From positions 1 through 64,000 of the forward strand of contig CAXBPY010000001.1 of NCBI GenBank assembly GCA_963977675.1: a stretch of 64,000 bases of DNA. The letters are read 5' to 3'. Source of the stretch: CAXBPY01 sp003455275 (GTDB taxonomy: Bacteria; Bacteroidota; Bacteroidia; Chitinophagales; UBA10324). This document shows positions 1 through 9,063 of the stretch, piece after piece (position 1 is the first letter of the stretch; each line of letters begins with the position of its first letter). A program made the translations under genes and the position numbers. The notes under the pieces were generated by a model. The model was given only the letters and a program-made list of their open reading frames with translations. It ran no database searches and had not been told where the DNA came from.

Positions 1-41
1 TACAAATGATTTCTAATCATTCAAACATTGCCGGAATATGA
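1..41 (+). CDS. C-terminal tail of the upstream gene, probably NuoM (partial)
   Basis: The frame that ends with TGA at 39-41 is open back to the window edge and overlaps the nuoN start codon as ATGA. In complex I operons nuoM lies directly upstream of nuoN and is often coupled to it this way, so this is probably the last dozen codons of nuoM. The peptide is too short to identify by itself; the assignment rests on position and overlap only. Confidence 0.35.
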   Translation, partial: QMISNHSNIAGI

Positions 42-1414
42 ATGTAATTGTTGCCCTCACTGTTACAGGTATGCTTAATCTTTTCGGAAGCATTTATAAG
101 TACGGAAAAATTACCACTCTTATTTCTGCCATTGGAATTATTGCTGCGCTTGTATTCAATACGCTTTACTGGAATACTTCACATCCATTCTTTCATCACA
201 TGATGGTGGAAGATAATTATGCAGTTGCCTTCAGTGCAGTGTGCCTCGCTCTCGGAGGAATATTAATTTTATTCTACAATCGGTTTATGAAAGAGCACGA
301 TCATTATTTATCTGAAGTGCTTACCATAATTGTGTTTGCACTTGCCGGCGCCGTGGTGATGGTTTCATACACCAACCTGCTGATGCTTTTTCTTGGTGTG
401 GAAATTCTTTCTCTCTCGTTTTACATTCTTGCCGGATTAAAAAAGAAAGAGCTTGCTTCGAACGAAGCCGCAATGAAATATTTCCTTATGGGATCTTTTT
501 CAACCGGATTTCTCCTCTTCGGAATTGCGCTCATCTATGGCGCCACAGCTTCATTTGATTTATCAGCAATTGCTTCCTTCGTTAAAACAAATGGCACCGC
601 AACCAATTACATTCTTCTTAGTGGTGTGTTAATGCTATTAGTTGGATTGCTTTTCAAAGTTGCTGCTGCTCCCTTCCATTTCTGGACTCCCGATGTTTAT
701 GAAGGCGCACCTACGATTGTCACTGCATTCTTTGCTACGGTTGGAAAGATTGCTTCGTTCGCAGCATTCTATCGTTTGTTCAGTTTCTGTTTCACTCCTC
801 TGTCTGATGAATGGAGCATGGTTATTTGGGCAGTGGCTATCATCACCATGTTCGTTGGAAACATCACTGCTCTTCAACAGAAAAGTTTGAAGCGGATGCT
901 TGCTTTCTCCAGCATTGCACACGCTGGTTACATGTTGCTCGCGTTGCTCTCACCTGCATACATAGGGGCAGGTGCCATATTGTTTTATTCACTTGCATAT
1001 GGCATTTCTTCTATGAGCGCATTCATTGTGCTACATATTGTTCAATCACAAACCAGAACACACGAGGCATCTGGATTCACCGGACTTGCACAAAAAAATA
1101 AATGGCTCGCTTTTGTGATGACCGTGAGCATGCTTTCGCTCTCAGGTATTCCGCTCACTGCGGGCTTCTTCGGAAAATTTTATTTGTTCTCTTCTGCAAT
1201 TGAAGGCGGCTATGTGTTGTTAGTTTGTCTGGCAGTAGTGAATTCATTTATCAGCATCTATTATTATTTCAAACCTGTGATTGAATCTTATTTCAAAACT
1301 TCTCATACAGAAAATATCATTCAGATAAAAAATATTGAAACTATTTTGCTGATGATACTTTCAGTTGCAACAATTATTTTAGGATTAATTCCTTCGCTGA
1401 TTCCTTCCTTATGA
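38..1414 (+). CDS. nuoN: NADH-quinone oxidoreductase subunit N
   Basis: Membrane subunit of respiratory complex I, one of the three antiporter-like subunits that couple quinone reduction to proton translocation in the inner membrane. The 458-residue product is almost entirely hydrophobic, consistent with about 14 transmembrane helices and the usual NuoN length. The family signature KVAAAPFHFWTPDVYEGAP is present, giving the conserved channel lysine near residue 207, and a conserved Glu sits near residue 122 in GVEILSLSFYILAG. The ATG overlaps the preceding stop (ATGA) and its own stop overlaps the next ATG (1411), so translation is probably coupled at both ends. This is the last gene of a nuo operon that continues outside the window. 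Confidence 0.96.
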   Translation: MNVIVALTVTGMLNLFGSIYKYGKITTLISAIGIIAALVFNTLYWNTSHPFFHHMMVEDNYAVAFSAVCLALGGILILFYNRFMKEHDHYLSEVLTIIVFALAGAVVMVSYTNLLMLFLGVEILSLSFYILAGLKKKELASNEAAMKYFLMGSFSTGFLLFGIALIYGATASFDLSAIASFVKTNGTATNYILLSGVLMLLVGLLFKVAAAPFHFWTPDVYEGAPTIVTAFFATVGKIASFAAFYRLFSFCFTPLSDEWSMVIWAVAIITMFVGNITALQQKSLKRMLAFSSIAHAGYMLLALLSPAYIGAGAILFYSLAYGISSMSAFIVLHIVQSQTRTHEASGFTGLAQKNKWLAFVMTVSMLSLSGIPLTAGFFGKFYLFSSAIEGGYVLLVCLAVVNSFISIYYYFKPVIESYFKTSHTENIIQIKNIETILLMILSVATIILGLIPSLIPSL

Positions 1415-2748
1415 ATAAAGTTTTAGTTCTGGGTGCCGGAAGATCTTCTTCAGCTCTGATTGAATACCTGCTCCATAATTCAACCAGGTTCGATTGGAGA
1501 ATAACTGTTGCTGATACAGATTTAATAAATGCGAAGTCCAAAACTGAGAATCATCAAAATGGAATTGCGGTTCAATTCAACATTGACGATGAAGAGAACG
1601 CAAATAAAATTGTTAGTGAAAATGATGTGGTGATTTCTCTTCTGCCTCCTCATTTGCATGATAAAGTCGCGGTTCATTGTATTCAGCATAAGAAACACCT
1701 AATCACCGCATCCTATGTTTCTGAAAAAATGAAATCATTGAACCGGGAAGCTATTGAAAAAGGAATCTTAATTATGTGTGAATCCGGTCTTGACCCGGGC
1801 ATTGATCATATGAGTGCAATGCAGATCATTGATGAGATTAAGGCCAAAGACGGAAAAATTATTTCTTTCAAATCATCTTGTGGCGGCCTGGTTGCTCCAG
1901 CATGCGACAATAATCCGTGGCATTACAAGATTTCCTGGAATCCGCGCAATGTCGTACTTGCAGGGCAGGCAACGGCACAGTATATAGATGACGGAATAAA
2001 AAAGTTTAAGCCTTATCATCGTCTTTTTGCCGAATCAGAAAAGTTGAAGATAAAAGGCCATGGAAATTTTGAATCTTACCCAAACCGTGATTCAATCTCA
2101 TACATCAGCACTTATGGTTTAGATGGAATTAAAACACTGGTCCGATCAACTTTGCGAAAAGAAAATTATTGCTCTGCATGGAATGCACTTATTCAGTTAG
2201 GGCTCACGGACGATTCTTACAAGATTCATTCGAACGAAAAATTTACATATCAAGATTGGTTAATGGGATTTCTTTTGACTTCAAAAAAGAAAGAGTCTGT
2301 TTCCAAAACACTTTCAAGGACTCTCGGCTTAAAACATCATCACCGGATTATTGAGCAATTGCTCTGGTTGGGAATTGCAGATAAAAAGAAAATCGGTTTA
2401 GGAGAATTTTCTCCGGCGCAAATTCTTCAGCAGCTGATTGAAGAAAAATGGAAAATGAAAAAAAATGATCGCGATATGGTGGTGATGCATCATGAATTTA
2501 TTTATCTGAATGGAAAAAAGAAAACCAAGCACACCAGTTCATTAATTATTGAAGGCGAAAAGAATCATACTGCTATGGCAAAAACAGTAGGCCTTCCGCT
2601 TGGAATTATTTGCAAACTGATTCTTCAAAATAAAATTTCATTGACAGGGGTTCACATTCCGATAATGAAGGAAGTGTACGAACCTGCTTTAAGTGAATTA
2701 AGAGATCACGGAATTATTTTCTCTGATCATTTTCAAGTCATTAATTAA
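1411..2748 (+). CDS. Saccharopine dehydrogenase family protein
   Basis: 445-residue NAD(P)-dependent oxidoreductase. An N-terminal Rossmann motif GAGRSS (residues 8-13) is followed by the family pattern NDVVISLLPP and by CESGLDPGIDHMSA near residue 130, which is typical of saccharopine dehydrogenases of the LYS9/LYS1 C-terminal type. Such enzymes interconvert saccharopine with glutamate and aminoadipate semialdehyde. In Bacteroidota the physiological role is less clear, since lysine is normally made by the DAP route, so degradation or another substrate is possible. The start overlaps the nuoN stop by 4 bp. No lesion is seen. Confidence 0.88.
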   Translation: MNKVLVLGAGRSSSALIEYLLHNSTRFDWRITVADTDLINAKSKTENHQNGIAVQFNIDDEENANKIVSENDVVISLLPPHLHDKVAVHCIQHKKHLITASYVSEKMKSLNREAIEKGILIMCESGLDPGIDHMSAMQIIDEIKAKDGKIISFKSSCGGLVAPACDNNPWHYKISWNPRNVVLAGQATAQYIDDGIKKFKPYHRLFAESEKLKIKGHGNFESYPNRDSISYISTYGLDGIKTLVRSTLRKENYCSAWNALIQLGLTDDSYKIHSNEKFTYQDWLMGFLLTSKKKESVSKTLSRTLGLKHHHRIIEQLLWLGIADKKKIGLGEFSPAQILQQLIEEKWKMKKNDRDMVVMHHEFIYLNGKKKTKHTSSLIIEGEKNHTAMAKTVGLPLGIICKLILQNKISLTGVHIPIMKEVYEPALSELRDHGIIFSDHFQVIN

Positions 2749-2871
2749 TTATCTACTCTCTGTAGCTTTTTCTGACCACGGAAAAATCCGTGCCCTTCCC
2801 TATTGCCGGAATTATTGTTAGTTCATTCATTTGTTGCATAACAAAATTCATAACCAAAAAAAATTTTAACC

Positions 2872-3192
2872 ATGCCTACATTCGACGGATCCGAAGGAAA
2901 ACAAATTTCAACTGCCACCGGCACAGGATACACCCATAGGTTTCAAACAAATTATCCAAACAATTAAAAAGCCTACTTCGTGGGCAAGGACCATATTAAT
3001 GACTTGCTTGCACAGAACGATGCAATGGGTATCAGAATTTATCTCGGCGAAAATGTTTTGGATGACGGAAATGTTCATATTATGCCCGTACTGGTTGCTG
3101 CCAATTCAAATACCGATGATATTATCGGAATTGTGATTGATGATACCTGGCCATGTCCTCCATTATGCGATCCGCATAGTCCATTAATCTAG
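2872..3192 (+). pseudogene. Small conserved Bacteroidota protein with CPPxC end, interrupted by in-frame TAA
   Basis: Read in one frame from ATG 2872 this encodes about 106 residues with one TAA at 2965-2967 after codon 31. The upstream part (MPTFDGSEGKQIS) and downstream part (KAYFVGKDHIND, GIRIYLGENV, PCPPLC) together resemble a family of roughly 110-residue cytosolic Bacteroidota proteins that I recall with an N-terminal FDGTEG-like motif, a KAxFFGKD-like centre, GIRIYYG and a terminal CPPxC. The stop falls between otherwise continuous family motifs, so it reads as a nonsense mutation rather than a gene boundary. The first gene of a signalling cassette whose kinase and regulator are also broken. 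Function unknown; family assignment is from memory. Confidence 0.6.
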
Positions 3193-3195
3193 TTA

Positions 3196-3861
3196 ATGCT
3201 TCTTTTCCTTTCGGTACTTTCTGAAATCCTTTTGGGGCTTTCTGTCTTAATAGGTCTTATCTTATTTCGTGTAATTGCAAAAGATATAATTCCATTAGTG
3301 GCATTGCTATTTCTGACTTGCATATTCGAAATGATAAGTTTCCTGTTAATGAAAAACGGAGTTCATAATCATTTCCTTCCCAATATTCTTACTCTAATTG
3401 AGTTCGATGTTTGCAGTTATATGCTTTGGTTATGGTTACGGGAAACAAAATTTTCAATCATTATTCCTTACCTGGCTACATTCTTTTCTCTCTTCTGGCT
3501 GATCACAACTTTTTTTGTTCTTAATTTTTCTGAGACAAATAATTACACCGGAATTATGCAATCTGTGCTGATGATTATTCTGGCGCTTGTACTTGCATTT
3601 CATATAACCAGGCGAACAAAAAGAAACCTGTTTACTCACTATCGGTTTTTAATTGCAATTGCGTGGGTCATGTATTTTTCAGTTACTATGATCGTCACTT
3701 CGCTCTCAGATCTTCTCTTGACAAATTACATGAACATGTTTAAAGTTGCCTGGGAAATTAAAGTCATTGCAAATACAATTGAATACCTCATCTTCGGCTA
3801 TGCTATTATATGCAGCTCAGTGAAAGTGAAATCATCATTACCATCTTATCTGTATCGGTAA
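3196..3861 (+). CDS. Multi-pass membrane protein, candidate sensor of the cassette
   Basis: 221-residue hydrophobic protein with about seven predicted membrane-spanning stretches and short loops; no enzymatic motif and no large soluble domain. It starts three bases after the stop of the small CPPxC protein and its end overlaps the following histidine kinase start (3810) by about 50 bp in another frame, so the four genes look like one transcription unit. A sensor or signal-relay role for the kinase, which has only one transmembrane helix of its own, is inference from context. This is the only gene of the cassette without a visible lesion. I do not recognise a named family. Confidence 0.65.
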   Translation: MLLFLSVLSEILLGLSVLIGLILFRVIAKDIIPLVALLFLTCIFEMISFLLMKNGVHNHFLPNILTLIEFDVCSYMLWLWLRETKFSIIIPYLATFFSLFWLITTFFVLNFSETNNYTGIMQSVLMIILALVLAFHITRRTKRNLFTHYRFLIAIAWVMYFSVTMIVTSLSDLLLTNYMNMFKVAWEIKVIANTIEYLIFGYAIICSSVKVKSSLPSYLYR

Positions 3862-4568
3862 CTGTATTTATTCTTACCGGATTTCTTCTGGTATTATTTA
3901 ATTACAACTACCGACAGCGGATGAAGGAAGAAACCAGGCGGGCACAATTGATGATCCATATTCATGAAACCGAGCAGGAAAGAATTAGCTAGAATTTACA
4001 TGCAGAAGTGGGGCCTGCATTATCGGCCATCAGAATAGAGCTTAAGGCTTTGGAAAAAGAATCGGATATTAATAAGCTGAAGCAAAACCTGAATACAACG
4101 GTTCATACAGTTGATAAAACATTTCAGCACATCAGAGAATCGATATCAAACCTTCGGCCCGTAAATCTTAATAATGGGTTAGAAAATGCTTTGATTAATT
4201 ATAGAAATTTTATCAATGAATCATTCAGAAAAAATATTGAATATCATTTCGAAACCAACATAGATGAACTGGATAATTGAATTGCAATTCAAATATTCAG
4301 AATCGTACAAGCGCTGTTGAATAACTCAGCACAACACAGTAAGGCCGAAAAAATCGAAGCCTTTTTTAGAATCGAACACGGATTTCTCAAAATCAATTTC
4401 TCAGATAATGGTGTAGGCTTTAACATAGATTCAATCTCGCATGGAATGGGATTAGAAAATATTAAAAACCGTGTTCGCCTGATAAAAGGTGAATTGGAAT
4501 TCAGTAGCATGATTGGAAATGGTGTGAATTATAAAATTACAATTCCGGTGGATAAAAAATTTGAATGA
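3810..4568 (+). pseudogene. HisKA_3-type sensor histidine kinase, two in-frame stops
   Basis: A single frame of about 253 codons encodes one N-terminal transmembrane helix, a dimerisation region (ETEQERIS then NLHAEVGPALSAIRIEL, the HisKA_3 signature with phospho-acceptor His) and a HATPase domain (N box QALLNNSAQHS, G boxes DNGVGF and GMGLENI). It is cut by TAG at 3990-3992, immediately before the phospho-acceptor motif, and TGA at 4278-4280, just before the ATP-binding domain. Alignable family sequence continues on both sides of each stop. Two different stop codons make a reassigned codon unlikely; decay by point mutation is the simplest reading. It sits directly upstream of a matching LuxR-type response regulator. 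Confidence 0.75.
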
Positions 4569-4591
4569 ATAATTAACCTAATTGCTCAATC

Positions 4592-5268
4592 ATGCTGACA
4601 AAAAAAACTTCATTCCGTTTAGTGAATGTACTGATTGCCGATGATCATGAAATGTTTCGCCGTGGCGTGAAAATGACTTTAAAAAATATTCAATTCGTAA
4701 ATGAAATTCTGGAAGCCGATAGCGGAAATGATGCACTGCAAATTGTAGATTCAAACCCAATTGATATTGTTTTGATGGACATCACCATGAAGGATGGAAA
4801 TGGAATATCAACTACCAAAATTATTTCTGAAAAATATCCCGATGTAGGCGTGATTGCGCTGAGTATGCACGAAGATGAATCCAGCATTGTTAATATGATA
4901 AAAGCCGGAGCGCTTGGCTACTTGTTTAAAAACACAGATGAAGATGAACTTCGTGAAGCGATTGTTTGCGTTTACAATAAAGGAAATTATTTCACCCAAA
5001 ATCTTCAGGATACCAATCAAAAAAAATGCTTGTAAAACAATTACTTCCGGCATCTGAAAACTTCATTCCAATGATAAGTGAGCGGGAAATTCAGGTTTTA
5101 AAATTTTTGTGTAAGGAAAAAACTGCGCTGGAAATTGCAGATATCTTAAAACTTTCGGAGCGCACGATTCAAGGTTATCGTGAAAACCTTTTCAGAAAAA
5201 TCAATGCTAAAAGCTTAATCGGTTTATATAAGTATGCCGTACTGAAGGGAATTTACGAAGAAGGTTAG
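4592..5268 (+). pseudogene. NarL/FixJ-type response regulator, frameshifted at an A8 tract
   Basis: The first frame (4592-5035) gives a receiver domain: acidic pair D17-D18, phospho-acceptor D63 in IVLMDITM, conserved Lys in LGYLFKN. It stops shortly after an A8 run (about 5018-5025). The LuxR HTH output domain (EIADILKLSERTIQGYRENLF) continues in the -1 frame from 5026 to 5268. One extra A, or a -1 slip on A AAA AAA, would join them into a normal regulator of about 225 residues. It could be a pseudogene, a homopolymer base-calling error, or a slippage-recoded gene; neighbouring nonsense mutations favour decay. Partner of the kinase just upstream. Confidence 0.75.
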
Positions 5269-5274
5269 CGCACT

Positions 5275-5303
5275 TTTGTTTTTATCAGCCGCGGTTACAT
5301 TTA
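5275..5303 (+). promoter_or_regulatory. Candidate Bacteroidota-type promoter for the M16 protease
   Basis: TTTG at 5275-5278 and TACATTTA at 5296-5303 match the phylum's -33 TTTG and -7 TAnnTTTG elements at seven of eight -7 positions, although the 17-bp gap is shorter than usual. It lies about 25 bp before the ATG at 5328, just after the broken response regulator. Confidence 0.35.
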
Positions 5304-5327
5304 CACTCCTTAAAAAAAAACCAAACC

Positions 5328-8138
5328 ATGAAATCTTTCAGGCATTTCACGACTCTCCTTATTTTATTATTTTCAGTTTCCCTTCTGCATGCTCAAAACA
5401 TGGTCGGGACAAAAACAATTCCGGTTGACCCCGATTTAAGAACAGGCAAACTTCCAAACGGGTTGACCTATTACATCAAGAAAAATACAAAACCTGAACA
5501 TCGCGCTGAACTTCGTTTGGTAGTGAATGCAGGAAGTATGATGGAGACCAATGGTCAGCAAGGTCTTGCTCACTTGCTTGAACATATGTGTTTCAATGGA
5601 ACAAAAAATTTCACCAAGAGCGGTCTGGTAGATTATCTCGAATCTATCGGAACTCGATTCGGTCCTGACCTCAATGCTTACACAAGTTTTGATGAAACAG
5701 TTTACATGCTGCAACTACCGACTGACACAGAAAAAATTTTCGATAAAGGTTTTCAGGTTCTTGAAGATTGGGCGCACTATGTTTCACTTGAATCTTCAGA
5801 GATTGACAAAGAGCGCGGAGTAGTGGTTGAAGAATGGCGCCTCGGTCAGGGTGCGAATGAAAGAATGAGCAGAAAATATTTTCCTGTTCTGTTAAATGCA
5901 TCAAGATATGCCGACCGTTTACCTATCGGGCAAAAGGAAATTATTGAAACTGCTCCTTACGATACACTTCGAAATTTTTATCAAACCTGGTATCGCCCTG
6001 ATTTAATGGCCGTAGTGGTTGTGGGTGATATTGATGTAGATAAAGTAGAAGCAATGGTGAAAGCTCACTTTTCTGAAATTAAAAATCCGGTAAATGAAAA
6101 ACCCCGTCCCGTGTCGGTTGTTCCGGACCATGATGATTTAAAAGTATCTATCTGCACTGATAAGGAAGCCAGTTACACTGTAGCTGATGTTTATTTCAAA
6201 GCTCCGGTTCCGCAGCAGAAAACTGTTGATGATTATCGCAATTTGATAATTGCAAATCTTGCAACCAGTATGCTGAATGACCGCTACCAGGAATTGCTAC
6301 AATCAGATGCTCCGCCATTTTCTTTTGCAGGATCTTCATTCAGCGGACTTGTCCGTGCAAAAAATTCATTTGAGGTTTATTGCGTCTCTCCAGACAATGG
6401 TCTTGAAAACGGATTGAAATCTATTCTCACTGAAATAAAACGAGTTAAAGACTTTGGTTTCACTCAAACTGAATTAGACAGAACAAAGACTTCATCGCTT
6501 CGTGGTTATGAAACTATGTTCAATGAAAAAGATAAGACAGATTCAAAATCTCTGGTGCGGGAATATGTGAGCAATTTTCTGGAAGGAGAATGCATTCCCG
6601 GAATTCAGTGGGAATATGACGCCGCTAAAAATCTGATGCCAAGCATCACGCTTGAGGAAGTGAATAAAATGATTAACTCGTGGATTACTGATGGCAAAAA
6701 TTGTGTGATTGTAATCACAGCACCGGAGAAATCAGGTGTAAAAATTCCAAATGAAGAAACAGTGAAATCAATTTTTAAGTCAGTTAATGCAACCACGGTA
6801 ACTGCATACAGCGACAAAGTGAGCGACAAAAAAATCACCGATGCAGTTCCTGTTCCCGGAAAAATTTCGAAAGAAGAAATGCTGAACGCTGACTTTGATA
6901 TTCATCAATGGACACTGAGCAATGGAGCAAAAGTGATTTACAAGCAAACAGATTTTAAGAATGATGAAATTCTTTTCAATGCCTATAGCTGGGGAGGAAC
7001 TTCGCTTTACTCTGATAAAGATTTCATTGCAGCAGATAACGCAACAGATGTAATCTCCGCTTCCGGACTCGGAAATTATGATCCGGTTGAACTGAATAAA
7101 TATGAAAGCAATATGGTGATGCGCCTTAGCCCAAGTGTGAGTGAATTAAGCGAAGGATTTGATGGAAGCTGTTCAGTAAAAGACTTAGAAAATTTATTGC
7201 AGTTTGTCAACTTGTATTTCACTCAACCCAGAAAAGATTCCACAGCATATAATTCGCTGCTGACTCAAATTTCTACTTCGCTTCAAAACCGGAACAATAA
7301 TCCACAAGCAGTTTTTTCTGATACTTTGACCAAAGCGATGTATAGTAATAATATCCGCTATCAACCCTTCACGGAAAAAGATTTGACACAGATTAAGCTA
7401 ACCCCGAGTTACAACATTTTCCGCGAAAGGTTCAGTGATCCTGCAGATTTCACTTTTTGTTTTGTTGGAAGTATTGCTCCGGATGAATTTAAAGATCTGA
7501 TTGAAAAATATATTGCGTCTATTCCTTCAAAAGGAAAAAAAGAAACCTACAAGGACTTAGGGATAAAATGGCAAATGGGTAATTATTCCAAAAAGGTTTA
7601 CAAAGGAACCGAACCCAAGAGCACTGTGGCGATGATCTACACCGGAACATTTGATTACAACCGTCATAACCGCAATGAGATGAATGCTCTCACAAAATTG
7701 CTTAACATCAAACTGCGCGAAACACTGCGGGAAGATATGAGCGGCGTGTATGGTGTTTCATGTTCACCTCAAATGGTTCACTATCCGAAAGGTCAGTATC
7801 GCCTCATTATCTCATTCAGTTGCGCGCCTGAAAATGTTGATACGCTGATGGGTGCCGCATTGAAGGTGATTCAAAAAGTGAAAGATGGCGGATGCGACGA
7901 CAAGGATTTACTCAAGGTAAAAGAATTACTGTTGAAAGAGCGTGAAGCCAACCTGAAGGAAAACAGATTCTGGCTCAGCGTGATCACACAAGGGACAAAG
8001 GACAATGAAAGTATCAGCGAGCTGAAAGACTTCACTGCACAGGTAAATTCATTGAAGAGCGATGATTTTAAGAAGTTAGCTTCCTTGTATTTTAACAATT
8101 CAAATTACGGAACTGTCATACTGTATCCTGAGAAATAA
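5328..8138 (+). CDS. M16 (insulinase/pitrilysin) family zinc protease, exported
   Basis: 936-residue metalloprotease. A signal peptide ends near LLHAQ (residue 23). The inverted zinc motif HLLEH occupies residues 82-86 and the third ligand is Glu162 in KERGVVVEEW, 76 residues on, as expected for an active M16 core. A second, non-catalytic M16 half follows (ADFDIHQWTLSNGAKVIYKQ region, residues about 520-930), giving the full two-lobed architecture. Bacteroidota carry several such periplasmic or outer-membrane-associated proteases; the substrate is unknown. It stands alone with its own candidate promoter and a strong hairpin terminator downstream (8161-8192) shared with the convergent lipoprotein gene. 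Confidence 0.93.
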   Translation: MKSFRHFTTLLILLFSVSLLHAQNMVGTKTIPVDPDLRTGKLPNGLTYYIKKNTKPEHRAELRLVVNAGSMMETNGQQGLAHLLEHMCFNGTKNFTKSGLVDYLESIGTRFGPDLNAYTSFDETVYMLQLPTDTEKIFDKGFQVLEDWAHYVSLESSEIDKERGVVVEEWRLGQGANERMSRKYFPVLLNASRYADRLPIGQKEIIETAPYDTLRNFYQTWYRPDLMAVVVVGDIDVDKVEAMVKAHFSEIKNPVNEKPRPVSVVPDHDDLKVSICTDKEASYTVADVYFKAPVPQQKTVDDYRNLIIANLATSMLNDRYQELLQSDAPPFSFAGSSFSGLVRAKNSFEVYCVSPDNGLENGLKSILTEIKRVKDFGFTQTELDRTKTSSLRGYETMFNEKDKTDSKSLVREYVSNFLEGECIPGIQWEYDAAKNLMPSITLEEVNKMINSWITDGKNCVIVITAPEKSGVKIPNEETVKSIFKSVNATTVTAYSDKVSDKKITDAVPVPGKISKEEMLNADFDIHQWTLSNGAKVIYKQTDFKNDEILFNAYSWGGTSLYSDKDFIAADNATDVISASGLGNYDPVELNKYESNMVMRLSPSVSELSEGFDGSCSVKDLENLLQFVNLYFTQPRKDSTAYNSLLTQISTSLQNRNNNPQAVFSDTLTKAMYSNNIRYQPFTEKDLTQIKLTPSYNIFRERFSDPADFTFCFVGSIAPDEFKDLIEKYIASIPSKGKKETYKDLGIKWQMGNYSKKVYKGTEPKSTVAMIYTGTFDYNRHNRNEMNALTKLLNIKLRETLREDMSGVYGVSCSPQMVHYPKGQYRLIISFSCAPENVDTLMGAALKVIQKVKDGGCDDKDLLKVKELLLKEREANLKENRFWLSVITQGTKDNESISELKDFTAQVNSLKSDDFKKLASLYFNNSNYGTVILYPEK

Positions 8139-8160
8139 TTATTAGAAATGATTCAATAAA

Positions 8161-8192
8161 AAAAATGGCGACAAGAATTTGTCGCCATTTTT
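8161..8192. terminator. Bidirectional intrinsic terminator
   Basis: A perfect 14-bp inverted repeat (arms 8161-8174 and 8179-8192, core TGGCGACAA, 4-nt loop) whose outer bases are A-run on the left and T-run on the right. It lies between convergent genes ending at 8138 and 8205, so it can terminate both. Confidence 0.85.
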
Positions 8193-8204
8193 ATTTTACA
8201 GAAA

Positions 8205-8993
8205 TCAGTACTTGCTGTCTCGCCACCGGAGTTTCTTGCTGTTGTTGCTTTTATTCACCCGAAGAGTCATGTTCATTCCCAAACCAATCTTAACCAGCGA
8301 TGCAAATTTTTTATCCTGTTGTGTGTTGTAGAAAAAATAATCGTGTGCATTGATGAGAGGATAAGTCATACCGGTTTGCAAAAACACTTTGAATTTTCGC
8401 CCTGCACGAAGAGTAATATTCGGTTCAACATTCAAATAATACTGAGTTGTATTTTTCAGATTTTCACTGGAGGAAGTCAAACTAAAAAAATTTACATAGT
8501 TAATCCGGAGCCCGGCACCCACATGAAAATATTTTGGCTTGTAGACATATTCTCCCTGAATGAAAACATTGTGATAGGTAAACTCCGCATTTATGTGCAA
8601 TGAATCAGGTCTCGAAAAATGATTCACTACCTGACCAAGTCCCAAGCCGCCATAAGTTTCAATAATTTGTTCCCTGCGCATATCCAGAATCCGAAACCAG
8701 CCGGCGCCACCTTCACCAAACATCATAGTGTTGCGCACAAAACCGGATGCGGCGGTAATATCTGACTTACCATGATACATCACGCTTCCCATCACACCAA
8801 TGTGCTGCGTAATTGCATAAGCTCCTTGTGCATTGATCAAACCGCTGCCAAGAAATCCAACTCCTGCTGAGCCGGTAAACTGTCCGCGCTCAAAAAGTGT
8901 AGGGCAATTCACAAGGTTGGGTTTGTAAAGTGTAATACAGCTTTCGGAGAGAAATAAAATGAAACAAGAAAAAATCAGTAGTGCTGATTTCAT
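8205..8993 (-). CDS. Uncharacterised outer-membrane lipoprotein, beta-barrel-like
   Basis: 262 residues. The N-terminus has a lipoprotein-like signal ending in LSESC (Cys19), then alternating Gly/aromatic strands (GSAGVGFLGSGLINAQGAY, HVGAGLRINYVNFF, KIGLGMNMTL) of the kind seen in small outer-membrane barrels. I do not recognise a named family. Monocistronic: it is convergent with the M16 gene and separated from the DUF3108 gene behind it by 70 bp. Cellular role unknown; location in the outer membrane is inferred from signal and strand pattern. Confidence 0.7.
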   Translation of the reverse strand: MKSALLIFSCFILFLSESCITLYKPNLVNCPTLFERGQFTGSAGVGFLGSGLINAQGAYAITQHIGVMGSVMYHGKSDITAASGFVRNTMMFGEGGAGWFRILDMRREQIIETYGGLGLGQVVNHFSRPDSLHINAEFTYHNVFIQGEYVYKPKYFHVGAGLRINYVNFFSLTSSSENLKNTTQYYLNVEPNITLRAGRKFKVFLQTGMTYPLINAHDYFFYNTQQDKKFASLVKIGLGMNMTLRVNKSNNSKKLRWRDSKY

Positions 8994-9063
8994 GGTGGGA
9001 AAAATAATTCCTTCGGATTGAATTCAGCAAAATGAAACGATGGAACGATTTTATTATCAGAAA

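Noticed and set aside
2872..4568. Stop-codon reassignment or selenocysteine/pyrrolysine use to explain the interrupted genes
   Set aside because: TAA, TAG and TGA are all involved within 1.3 kb while the same stops terminate neighbouring genes normally; no recoding hairpin was seen.
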